Shown: positions 14,598 through 20,408 of the stretch, piece by piece
Numbering within the stretch: position 1 is the first letter of the stretch
Layout of the letters: each line of letters begins with the position of its first letter
Virus record (IMG/VR): IMGVR_UViG_3300035181_001540
Location: 1-25,244 of that record
Reading direction: 5' to 3' (one strand)
Source of the DNA: a virus
Length of the DNA: 25,244 nt
The notes under the pieces: model-generated
The model's input: the letters and a program-made list of their open reading frames with translations, nothing else
Databases searched by the model: none
Told to the model about the DNA's origin: nothing
Translations under genes and position numbers: made by a program

Positions 14598-14950
14598 GAG
14601 AGTTCCTTGGAGAAGAGGAGGAGAAAAACCTCGCGCTTGAGAAGCTCGGGGGAAACGTTGGCGAGATCCGTGTCGGGGGGGATAAGATGGCCGTCTCCGC
14701 ACTCCGGGCAATGGCGAGCCTTGACGACCCAGCGCGCTAGGGGAATTGGCCGATAGGTGAACTCGAAAGAATAGACGGCCCTGGCCCAAAGTTCGCCGCA
14801 CTGCGGACAGATAAAGGCGATGTTGGGCCAGTAGGCACTCGAGCGCTCGCCGCTCGGGGAAGCGTATCCGCAGCAATACTGGCGGATTTCTCCCACAAAG
14901 CGAGAGGACTCGAGAAAACGCAGGGTAGCGTTACCGTCTATTTGACTCAT
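14594..14950 (-). CDS. Zinc-binding small protein
   Basis: 118 residues with YCCGYA, ICPQCGELW and HCPECGDGH, which gives enough CxxC pairs for one or two zinc ribbons. It begins with an ATGA overlap on the upstream gene and ends with an ATGA overlap on the RecA/Sak4-like gene, so its production is probably coupled to both. It might bind nucleic acid; family unknown. Confidence 0.7.
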   Translation of the reverse strand: MSQIDGNATLRFLESSRFVGEIRQYCCGYASPSGERSSAYWPNIAFICPQCGELWARAVYSFEFTYRPIPLARWVVKARHCPECGDGHLIPPDTDLANVSPELLKREVFLLLFSKELS

Positions 14951-15201
14951 TGGGCGAAAGGCTGCTCGTCGGCGTCCTGGAGGCCGAAGGTTGTGAATTC
15001 ACTGACAAAGCGCTCAAACACCGTCTGCGCGAGGAATTGCATGAACGGCTCGGACAGGACTCGGTGAAGAGACGGAAGGGGGCGCGTGCACTCGTACCCG
15101 TGCTGGGAGACATGGGCGATTGCAATCTGGGCGGAGTCTTCGTCAAAAGTAAACTGAACGTCCCAGTCTTGGCCTGCAGCCTTAATTATCAGTAGGTTCA
15201 T
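14947..15201 (-). CDS. Hypothetical small protein
   Basis: 84 residues (MNLLIIKAAGQDWDVQFTFD at the start), soluble alpha/beta character, no motif recognised. AAGGAG lies 7 nt before ATG 15201. The end overlaps the zinc-protein start as ATGA and the beginning overlaps the upstream ORF by 20 nt. Confidence 0.65.
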   Translation of the reverse strand: MNLLIIKAAGQDWDVQFTFDEDSAQIAIAHVSQHGYECTRPLPSLHRVLSEPFMQFLAQTVFERFVSEFTTFGLQDADEQPFAQ

Positions 15202-15385
15202 TGTCAGACTCCTTCAGGAAAGGCTCGTCACGAATGGTTAGGATTTGCGCAATCGCTTCGTCAAGCAGAAGTCGGGGGATGCTGATTGTGTTAGAGGTGT
15301 AACTGCGCGTTTGGGTAAGCTCGATGGAATCTTCGGTGGACTCGATTGTCAGTCCGGCAAAGGATGGCATGGTGAGAGAGGGCAT
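15182..15385 (-). CDS. Hypothetical small protein
   Basis: 67 residues from ATG 15385 (MPSLTMPSFAGLTIESTEDS). This start is preferred over an in-frame ATG at 15427 because GGAG is 6 nt upstream and the earlier start would lie inside a hairpin. Short beta-rich N-terminus, then a helix LLLDEAIAQIL. No family recognised. Confidence 0.6.
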   Translation of the reverse strand: MPSLTMPSFAGLTIESTEDSIELTQTRSYTSNTISIPRLLLDEAIAQILTIRDEPFLKESDNEPTDN

Positions 15386-15409
15386 GATGGGCTCCGAGAG
15401 GTTGGATTG

Positions 15410-15452
15410 ATGCAACAGTGCATCCACTAGAGGCCCGGGGGAGAGCCTCTAG
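15410..15452 (-). terminator. Two adjacent hairpins after the nuclease gene
   Basis: CTAGAGGC (15427-15434) pairs with GCCTCTAG (15445-15452), and GATGCA (15410-15415) pairs with TGCATC (15420-15425) across a 4-nt loop. Both lie 11-54 nt after the nuclease stop on the minus strand. There is no T-run, so this is a possible Rho-dependent or mRNA-stabilising structure. Confidence 0.4.
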
Positions 15453-15463
15453 GGGCGGAACTG

Positions 15464-16711
15464 TCAGTCGCCGGAGTCCATATCGGTTTCGACGATCTGG
15501 CGAGCAATCTCCTCGCACTGGGAGGCGCAGAAATCGCGCGTCTCGGGCTTTCGTAAAGCGGTGTCGAACCCTAGAAACCAGTAGTTCTGAGGGTTATACT
15601 CTGACTTGCCGGGCAGCCTGCCGGAGTAGGTCAGGCCGACGCCCGCCTTGATGGGCACCTCGGTGTACTCCTTCTCATAGAGAGAGGAATCCGACGGCAC
15701 TTCCACATACCCGAGCCAGTAGGGAAAGAAGCCCGCACTGGCAACTCGGAAGAGAAGCGCCTTGGGACCTGCGGCAGTTTGCCACTGCCGGTCTAAGATG
15801 AAGCTGAATGGAACCTCCTCGCGGGTAACGGGATTCCATTTCCGGCGCTCGAACTCAGTCTCGAGCCAGGGTGTAGGGTCTTGGGAGAGGCAGACTTTTC
15901 GGAAGGTGCAGCCGCCGTAGTGGTTGCAGCTCTCGTCGAGGTTGTAGTCCCAGTAGCCCTCGAGCCAGGCGGCCTTCATTCGATTGAGGTCACGGGTGAG
16001 CTGCTCGCGCCAGCGATCAATCATCCATTGGGGGCGATAGGTGATGGCTTGCTGGGTGTCATATTTCGTCTTGAGGATGGAAACGCCCCTGACGAGGAAA
16101 CCAGAGAGGGGGATGCCCGCTTGCTGCGCTCCCCAGCAATAGCCGGTGAACTGGGAGCGGAGGTCCCATTGCTTCGACCACGATGCGCCGAGGGAAGAGG
16201 TCGTCTTGTCGTCCTCCCCGTAGCGAGCGCCTGCGAAGTCGACGACTTGGTCCATACGGCCGCAGTAGATTAGGGGATTGCCCGTCTCGGGGTGAAGGAC
16301 GTCGAGAAGGGGCTCCGCGAAGGAGAACTCTATGCCGTGACGACCGGGAGAGATCAGGGAGGGCTTCGCTGCGTCGGTTTCGAGAGGGTATTGGTCGAAG
16401 GTATATTCGAGTGCGCCGAGCATCCGCTCGAGGGATTTGGCTGAGTCGGGCGGGCACTCGAATTCCCCGTAGAACTCGAGGAGAGCGTGGAGGCCTTTCG
16501 CCAAGGCGATCTCGGGGGAAGCGCCCTCGGTGAAGTAGGCCAGCCGGGCTTTCTCGAGACCGTGGGCGTATGCTCCGCCAGCGTGGAGGTGGACATTCGG
16601 GATTTTGGATTTCCAGTGCTGGATGTATGCGAGCTCGGCGTAGCGTGGGCAGGTGACGAATGCGCTTCGGATGGTATTGTCGATGACTTCGGGGAATGGA
16701 TAGCGTGTCAT
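15464..16711 (-). CDS. PD-(D/E)XK nuclease, Cas4/AddB-like with Fe-S cysteines
   Basis: 415 residues. The nuclease core shows GRMDQVVDF (Asp154) and GEDDKTT (Asp167/Asp168 and Lys169), then QFTGYCWGA (motif with Gln187 and Tyr191). Cys21 (TCPRYAELAY) plus Cys262, Cys268 and Cys274 near the C-terminus are placed like the four cysteines that hold the 4Fe-4S cluster in Cas4 and AddB. It would cut or resect DNA ends during recombination or replication. ATG 16711 has GAGG 7 nt upstream; longer in-frame starts read through the previous gene. It sits with the RecA/Sak4-like and SSB-like genes. Confidence 0.85.
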   Translation of the reverse strand: MTRYPFPEVIDNTIRSAFVTCPRYAELAYIQHWKSKIPNVHLHAGGAYAHGLEKARLAYFTEGASPEIALAKGLHALLEFYGEFECPPDSAKSLERMLGALEYTFDQYPLETDAAKPSLISPGRHGIEFSFAEPLLDVLHPETGNPLIYCGRMDQVVDFAGARYGEDDKTTSSLGASWSKQWDLRSQFTGYCWGAQQAGIPLSGFLVRGVSILKTKYDTQQAITYRPQWMIDRWREQLTRDLNRMKAAWLEGYWDYNLDESCNHYGGCTFRKVCLSQDPTPWLETEFERRKWNPVTREEVPFSFILDRQWQTAAGPKALLFRVASAGFFPYWLGYVEVPSDSSLYEKEYTEVPIKAGVGLTYSGRLPGKSEYNPQNYWFLGFDTALRKPETRDFCASQCEEIARQIVETDMDSGD

Positions 16712-16728
16712 GGTGGGGCCTCGAGAGG

Positions 16729-16950
16729 TTAGGATAGAACGGTGCGAGACGGGGTGTGCCAAGCACACCAGGTGGAGAAGGTGACTTGAGGAAATCCGCA
16801 GGCGGGTGTTGGAACGAGCTCCCGTCCCTTGAGGGTTTCCTGCGGGAGGACAAGCCACTGGAGCACGGGGGGATTTGTGCGGCACTCTCCCAGGTTTGGT
16901 TCATGCTGATAGGGGGAGAAGGAGGTGCAGGTTCGGCAGGTCTTTGACAT
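16729..16950 (-). CDS. Small zinc-binding phage protein
   Basis: 73 residues. The pattern CRTCTSF ... GECRTNPP ... WCAWH is that of a common small phage metal-binding protein (Cys pair, GECR-NPP, terminal WC). Function unknown. TGGAGT precedes ATG 16950 by 6 nt; the upstream gene stops 3 nt before. Confidence 0.75.
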   Translation of the reverse strand: MSKTCRTCTSFSPYQHEPNLGECRTNPPVLQWLVLPQETLKGRELVPTPACGFPQVTFSTWCAWHTPSRTVLS

Positions 16951-16953
16951 GGT

Positions 16954-17157
16954 CTACTCCATTTCCGCGAGAAGGTCTGCGGCCGAGGGAACCTCAACCT
17001 TGGCTTTCTTGGCGCGAGAGGTGGCGGATGCGATGCCTGCCGAGACGCGGCCCTGGCGCAGCGCGCTAATGGCCTCTTTCATTTCCTCGAGGGCGAGGGT
17101 TCCATCAAGGGCTTTTTGCCTCCAGATGGCTATCTTGGCGTTAAGCTCGGGTGTCAT
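16954..17157 (-). CDS. Small protein with SAADLLAEM tail
   Basis: 67 residues. The first half is helical (AIWRQKALDGTLALEEMKEA), then a basic linker (SRAKKAKVEV), then the C-terminal tail PSAADLLAEME. That tail is nearly identical to the tails of the proteins at 17891-18574 and 20409-20948. AAGGAA lies 7 nt before ATG 17157, which overlaps the upstream stop as ATGA. Confidence 0.7.
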   Translation of the reverse strand: MTPELNAKIAIWRQKALDGTLALEEMKEAISALRQGRVSAGIASATSRAKKAKVEVPSAADLLAEME

Positions 17158-17321
17158 GGTGATTCCTTAGGAGAAGTGGGTGAAGTGAGGGCTTTAATGG
17201 CCTCTCGCGTGAAGTTGAGGAGGTGGTTAAGGCGGTAGGCGAGTTCCTGGTTCTCGAGGATTTTCCTAACTGTGTCGTCCTCGATCGCGTGAAGCTCCTT
17301 GAGGGCCTCCTCGGGGCTCAT
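17154..17321 (-). CDS. Hypothetical helical protein
   Basis: 55 residues (MSPEEALKELHAIEDDTVRK at the start), amphipathic helices throughout. It overlaps the genes on both sides by ATGA, which supports real translation even though its own ribosome-binding site is weak. No family recognised. Confidence 0.65.
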   Translation of the reverse strand: MSPEEALKELHAIEDDTVRKILENQELAYRLNHLLNFTREAIKALTSPTSPKESP

Positions 17322-17596
17322 CTGGGTTCAGGACTTGAGAGTCTTCGCTCGAGGGCCTCGACCATTTCCGCCGGGCCCTGGATGTAATACCCAGGGGGGA
17401 ATCCGTGCGCCTCGAGGGGAAGCGTGCGAGAGTGGAAGAATGCGCGAATTAGGCCCTCGAGGAACGCCTTGTGCGCTCCTTTCGGAACGCGCTCCTCAAG
17501 GGGGGAGTAGAGGTGGAGGTCCATCTGAGCCCGAATCGGGGCTTCGAGCTTCACATGGAGGTGCTCGGTTGGGATAAGAGCTCTTGGCGCAGGCAT
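17318..17596 (-). CDS. Conserved phage protein (MPAPRALIPTEHLHV family)
   Basis: 92 residues. MPAPRALIPTEHLHVKLEAP followed by YSPLEERVPKGAHKAFLEGL and PPGYYIQGPAEMVEALERRL belongs to a small phage protein I recall from several genomes, function unknown. It might have a ribbon-helix-like core. GGAGG lies 7 nt before ATG 17596, and the upstream gene stops 3 nt before. Confidence 0.72.
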   Translation of the reverse strand: MPAPRALIPTEHLHVKLEAPIRAQMDLHLYSPLEERVPKGAHKAFLEGLIRAFFHSRTLPLEAHGFPPGYYIQGPAEMVEALERRLSSPEPR

Positions 17597-17599
17597 GGC

Positions 17600-17818
17600 T
17601 CAAGCCTCCGGGGAGAGGGTGAGCTCGATAAAGTGGAGCTCGGTGAGGGCTTGCGCAGCCCGTCGGGCCTCGTCGGACTCGAAGAGGGTGGAAGGTCCAA
17701 ACCAAGCTCCAGCGCGACCAGCCAGCCGCACGTCGGTTTCATTCCAAGGGCGCTCGCCAAACTTTCCGGGGGAGGTGGGATAGGCGCAACGAGAGGGGAC
17801 TGGGTAGAAGAGGGACAT
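17600..17818 (-). CDS. Hypothetical small protein
   Basis: 72 residues (MSLFYPVPSRCAYPTSPGKF at the start), with a C-terminal helix DEARRAAQALTELHFIELTL. It is the first gene after a hairpin and carries the repeated leader element. No family recognised. Confidence 0.6.
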   Translation of the reverse strand: MSLFYPVPSRCAYPTSPGKFGERPWNETDVRLAGRAGAWFGPSTLFESDEARRAAQALTELHFIELTLSPEA

Positions 17819-17853
17819 GATAGGTTCCTATAACGGTGGGGTTACGTGTTCAC
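17816..17853 (-). promoter_or_regulatory. Repeated leader element B
   Basis: 38 bases ending at the start codon of the gene above, 28 of 38 identical to the leader at 7969-8006; the last 12 bases, GAACCTATCATG, are the same. Both copies follow a gap in the leftward operon. A promoter or protein-binding site is plausible. Confidence 0.45.
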
Positions 17854-17881
17854 GCCCCTATCTTGCGAAAAGGGGCGTGAA
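17849..17881 (-). terminator. Perfect 11-bp hairpin downstream of the 18 kb gene
   Basis: TTCACGCCCCT (17849-17859) and AGGGGCGTGAA (17871-17881) pair perfectly with an 11-nt loop, 10 nt after the stop of the minus-strand gene at 17891. There is no T-run. It may end or attenuate transcription, or be an operator, because it overlaps leader element B. Confidence 0.5.
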
Positions 17882-17890
17882 TCCTTACCT

Positions 17891-18574
17891 TCAGCCCATT
17901 TCGGCCATCAGGTCTGCCGCACTTACCACTGGCGCGTCTTTGGCCGGAGCCTTGGCCGCGCGCTCGGCTTCGAGACGCTCGATAACAGCGGCCGTCGGGG
18001 TGCCCGGCTGTTTGAACGAGTCATACAGCATCTTCCGGGTGAGCTTCTGGCCGGCTGCGGCAGCGGTCGCCATCTTCTTATCCATGAAGGCTTTAATGGT
18101 GGCAATGTCCTTCCCGTTGACCTCGGCAATCGCCCGCAGGACAATCCCCGCGCCAGAGACTCCGGAACCCTCGCCAGCGGTTCGGACACTGTTCCAGCTA
18201 TCCGAGTTCGTTAGGCGAGTGTGCAGGGCCTCGACCGCTAGGAACATATCCTCAGCGGATGCGGGATTGCCCGCCTCATCCTTCGCACCGGCAACCTCGT
18301 CGCCGAGTTTCTGTGCATAGCCGTGGCCTGCCGCATAAATAACATGCTGTTGGGGAACAACGGCCAGCAGCGTGTTTCCATCCAGGAAGTCAAAACGCAC
18401 CGCAACGCCCTCGGGAGTCTGAATAACCTCCTTCAGCATTTTGCGCTTGCCTGCGAATTCGACCACGCGGCCATCTGTCATGGTTACTGTGGTGATTGTG
18501 CGAGGAGCTTTTGCCTCCTGGACTTGTTCACCCTCGATACCTTCTGTTTGTTCAACTTGCTTGACGTCTGACAT
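17891..18574 (-). CDS. Conserved phage protein with SAADLMAEM tail
   Basis: 227 residues, function unknown. An N-terminal acidic, Gln-rich stretch is followed by VTMTDGRVVEFAGKRKMLKE and a central domain with AAGHGYAQKLGDEVAG and LTNSDSWNSV, as in a family of phage proteins I have seen in replication modules. The C-terminus is a helical linker rich in Ala/Lys/Glu ending in VSAADLMAEMG. The layout (domain, linker, tail) parallels the protein at 20409-20948. ATG 18574 is used because AGGAG is 8 nt upstream. Confidence 0.75.
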   Translation of the reverse strand: MSDVKQVEQTEGIEGEQVQEAKAPRTITTVTMTDGRVVEFAGKRKMLKEVIQTPEGVAVRFDFLDGNTLLAVVPQQHVIYAAGHGYAQKLGDEVAGAKDEAGNPASAEDMFLAVEALHTRLTNSDSWNSVRTAGEGSGVSGAGIVLRAIAEVNGKDIATIKAFMDKKMATAAAAGQKLTRKMLYDSFKQPGTPTAAVIERLEAERAAKAPAKDAPVVSAADLMAEMG

Positions 18575-18671
18575 AGCTAAAACTCCTAAAATTGGCGAGC
18601 CTTTAAACGGGCGACTCGCCATTACCCGTTGCGGAGAGGGCTCGAGCCGAGACCCTCTCGACACCGGAAGC

Positions 18672-18836
18672 CTAACCGGCCAGTGCTAGGCCCAGCCCGA
18701 GCCCGAGGAGGAACATCGCGAGAAGCCCGAGGCCGATTGCGACAACCGCATCCGGGTCTCGGCCGAAGTGAGCGTCCATCCCGGTTGCCTCTCGGTAGGT
18801 GCGTGGAAAGCGGAGGGTTTGATTAGAATCCATCAT
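18672..18836 (-). CDS. Small protein with C-terminal membrane segment
   Basis: 54 residues. A soluble N-terminal half (MDSNQTLRFPRTYREATGMD) precedes one strongly hydrophobic helix (VVAIGLGLLAMFLLGLGLGL). AAAGGAG lies 6 nt before ATG 18836 and overlaps the stop of the upstream gene. It could be a membrane-anchored early protein. Family unknown. In the 97-bp gap after it, GAGAGGG (18634-18640) and CCCTCTC (18653-18659) form a hairpin. Confidence 0.7.
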   Translation of the reverse strand: MMDSNQTLRFPRTYREATGMDAHFGRDPDAVVAIGLGLLAMFLLGLGLGLALAG

Positions 18837-18847
18837 TTGGGGCTCCT

Positions 18848-19018
18848 TTAGTCGAGAAGGTCAAACACATAATCGGGTTCGAGGCCAAACCAATCCGCGA
18901 GCACCTCTTCCGGGTCATCCCCTTCGAGCACCTCTTCCCTCGCCCTTGCGATCTGCTGAAGGGCTTCATCCTTCGAAATCCCATCCCGTTCCATTAACAC
19001 TTCGAGTAAACTTTTCAT
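18848..19018 (-). CDS. Small acidic phage protein, tandem copy 1
   Basis: 56 residues: MKSLLEVLMERDGISKDEAL at the start, GDDPEEVLADWFGLEPDYVF near the end. It matches a known type of small acidic phage protein (DPEEVL then GLEPDY), function unknown. AAGGAG overlaps the upstream stop. It is clearly paralogous to the next ORF (same length, same blocks). Confidence 0.75.
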   Translation of the reverse strand: MKSLLEVLMERDGISKDEALQQIARAREEVLEGDDPEEVLADWFGLEPDYVFDLLD

Positions 19019-19029
19019 TTCTTTCTCCT

Positions 19030-19200
19030 TCAGCCGATAAGAGCATATAGATAATCTGGCCCGAGGCCAAACCAGTTCTCGAGCACTTCCACTGGGTCGT
19101 CCCCCTGGAGCACCTTTTCCTTCGCCATCGAGATCTGCCAGAGGGCTTCGTTCCGTGAAATCCCGTCTCGCTTTATCAAAAATTCAATTAAATTTTCCAC
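19030..19200 (-). CDS. Small acidic phage protein, tandem copy 2
   Basis: 56 residues from GTG 19200, with AAGGAG 7 nt upstream. KRDGISRNEALWQI and GDDPVEVLENWFGLGPDYLY align without gaps to copy 1, though DNA and protein have diverged well. An older tandem duplication is likely. Function unknown. Confidence 0.72.
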   Translation of the reverse strand: MENLIEFLIKRDGISRNEALWQISMAKEKVLQGDDPVEVLENWFGLGPDYLYALIG

Positions 19201-19239
19201 TTCCTTGCTCCTTCGTGCCGCGTCTGAGGTGCGGCGAAC

Positions 19240-19620
19240 CTATTGTTTGTCCGGGAAGTAGGCTGCCATTTCTTCCAGCAGTTCTTTCCCGCTAACCACC
19301 AACCCGCGCTCGAGCACCGCATTAGCTGCTGCGCGCTCGGGGGAGATCGCATCGGATTCGCGCAGGCTTTTGTGCAGCCGCTCGAGGCTTCCCTCGAGGT
19401 TGAATTCCGCAAGTTGGGCTGGCTGCTCCCGCGCCTTCTCCTTCTCCACCCAAGCGTAAGTCCGCCCCTTCAGCAAGTCCCGCATGGTACGAAGCCCGCA
19501 GCAGGCCATTTCCGCCAGTTCCCGCGCCGGAAGGGCGGAGGCCCGGAACCCGCGCACCTCGGCATCGGTGAAGATGGCCGCTGCGCGCTGCTTCCTTTCG
19601 AGCGCTTCCTTATCTCGCAT
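19240..19620 (-). CDS. Small HTH-type protein
   Basis: 126 residues. FTDAEVRGFRASALPARELA followed by CGLRTMRDLLKGRTYAWV looks like the small HTH domain found in phage proteins that end in a basic recognition helix and KGRTY. A helical, Glu-rich C-terminus follows. It overlaps the upstream gene by 11 nt. It may bind DNA near the adjacent repeat region; the target is unknown. Confidence 0.7.
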   Translation of the reverse strand: MRDKEALERKQRAAAIFTDAEVRGFRASALPARELAEMACCGLRTMRDLLKGRTYAWVEKEKAREQPAQLAEFNLEGSLERLHKSLRESDAISPERAAANAVLERGLVVSGKELLEEMAAYFPDKQ

Positions 19621-19807
19621 TGCGTTTTGTCCTATAGAGGGAGACTATTCCCCACGCCAGCTGCACGGCTTTCTCAAGCTCGAGCGGGGCGAGTGCGGGA
19701 AGCTCGAGCACCAGCCGGCCGTCGTTGAGCGACGCCCAACGCTCGCCGTCAACGAACAGGATTGTCTCGGTGGGGAATTCTAGGGTTTTCCAGCGTTTTA
19801 TGGACAT
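19610..19807 (-). CDS. Hypothetical small protein next to the repeat region
   Basis: 65 residues (MSIKRWKTLEFPTETILFVD, then a helical end). No Shine-Dalgarno is visible: the 20 bases before ATG 19807 are nearly all C, A and T, being the complement of a G-quadruplex motif. It is the first ORF after the 600-bp non-coding region. Unrecognised; the small size and missing ribosome-binding site lower confidence. Confidence 0.55.
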   Translation of the reverse strand: MSIKRWKTLEFPTETILFVDGERWASLNDGRLVLELPALAPLELEKAVQLAWGIVSLYRTKRNAR

Positions 19808-19810
19808 GGT

Positions 19811-19827
19811 GGGGATGGGTGGGTGGG
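19811..19827 (+). other. G-quadruplex motif
   Basis: GGGGATGGGTGGGTGGG: four G-runs with loops AT, T and T, which satisfies the strict G3N1-7 pattern. It starts 4 bp outside the ATG of the minus-strand gene ending at 19807 and lies on the template strand for leftward transcription. Confidence 0.7.
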
Positions 19828-19883
19828 TTGCAAAATGGGTAGTATAGGGTATGGATGGGATAGGTCAATGGTAAATTTGTACC

Positions 19884-19903
19884 GGATTTGGCCGGATTTG
19901 GCC
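19884..19903. repeat. 10-bp tandem repeat
   Basis: GGATTTGGCC occurs twice head-to-tail, followed by GG. It is close to the G-quadruplex motif. Confidence 0.6.
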
Positions 19904-19983
19904 GGCCCGTGTATGCACGGAATGCGGATTTGTAAGAACAATGGGCGCGATGGTATGTTTGTCAGGTGTGGCTTTTGTGCAAC

Positions 19984-20020
19984 ATTGCCTAAAAAAGCAT
20001 CAATAATTGCCTAAAAAAGC
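19984..20020. repeat. 15-bp direct repeat (iteron-like)
   Basis: ATTGCCTAAAAAAGC occurs at 19984-19998 and 20006-20020, i.e. two helical turns apart, which is typical of iterons bound by an initiator protein. Confidence 0.6.
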
Positions 20021-20127
20021 GGCAAGGGACGTTGCACGAATGCAACATCAGGTGTGCGGTAGTAGCTGTATCATCATCTCAAAATGCCCATTTCATCAAT
20101 GAAATCAATGGGTTACGTCAATGTGCT

Positions 20128-20288
20128 GTAGTAGTAGCATCATCATCATCTTGCCATACCCTCTCGCCCTGGTTTTGTAAAATGTGTAAGAAGAAAAAAA
20201 AAAAATTAATACACAACCTATTATAACCCGCCCTATTTTGGTGCAAGGGGAAAGGGGGGGCAGATGATGATGATGATGATGATACTAC
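20128..20288. repeat. Triplet-rich inverted repeat around an A-run
   Basis: GTAGTAGTAGCATCATCATC (20128-20147, continuing to 20150) is the approximate reverse complement of the (GAT)7 plus ACTAC segment at 20263-20288. A partial third copy is at 20059-20078. The arms enclose about 110 bp including the A-run and the leftward promoter. Confidence 0.55.
20220..20246 (-). promoter_or_regulatory. Sigma70-like leftward promoter
   Basis: On the minus strand TTGCAC (20241-20246), 15-bp spacer, TATAAT (20220-20225). The -10 is perfect; the spacer is short. It points toward the long leftward block beginning at 19807, about 400 bp downstream. Confidence 0.5.
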
Positions 20289-20321
20289 GACCGCACGCGA
20301 CAATGGGCCAAATTGGGACGC

Positions 20322-20362
20322 AAAAAGGGCGGGCATAGGGTTATGTGCCTTAATGCCCGCCC
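20322..20362 (-). terminator. Rho-independent terminator
   Basis: Minus strand: GGGCGGGCAT ... ATGCCCGCCC (10-bp perfect stem, arms 20353-20362 and 20327-20336) followed directly by TTTTT (20322-20326). It lies 46 bp after the stop of the gene at 20409. An outer arm pair (AAATTGGG at 20310-20317 with CCCAATTT at 20365-20372) flanks it and could make a larger cruciform. Confidence 0.8.
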
Positions 20363-20408
20363 GCCCCAATTTGGGCCGTTATGGCCCGTTTACGGCCCGC
20401 CCGGCGGC

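Larger units (their letters stand above)
19808..20408. other. Non-coding repeat-rich region, candidate replication origin
   Basis: About 600 bp with no credible ORF. Contents, left to right: G-quadruplex motif; a 10-bp tandem repeat; a 15-bp direct repeat (22-bp period); hairpin GTTGCA-CGAA-TGCAAC (20031-20046); TCAGGTGTG twice (19962, 20048); palindrome ATTTCAT-CA-ATGAAAT near 20090; GTAGTAG/ATCATC blocks (20059, 20128) facing an inverted (GAT)7 block at 20263-20283; a run of 12 A (about 20194-20205) in A/T-rich surroundings; a leftward promoter; and a terminator with nested inverted repeats. Iteron-like repeats, A/T-rich DNA and hairpins beside replication genes suit an origin, but this is inference. 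Confidence 0.55.

Noticed and set aside
20118-20369. 83-residue minus-strand ORF with poly-Ser, poly-Phe and poly-Asp runs
   Set aside because: The runs are translations of the GAT/ATC and A-run repeats; no ribosome-binding site and low complexity.
19808-20408. tRNA or retron-type structural RNA in the hairpin-rich region
   Set aside because: No cloverleaf with an anticodon arm or TTC-type T-loop was found and no reverse transcriptase is in the window.
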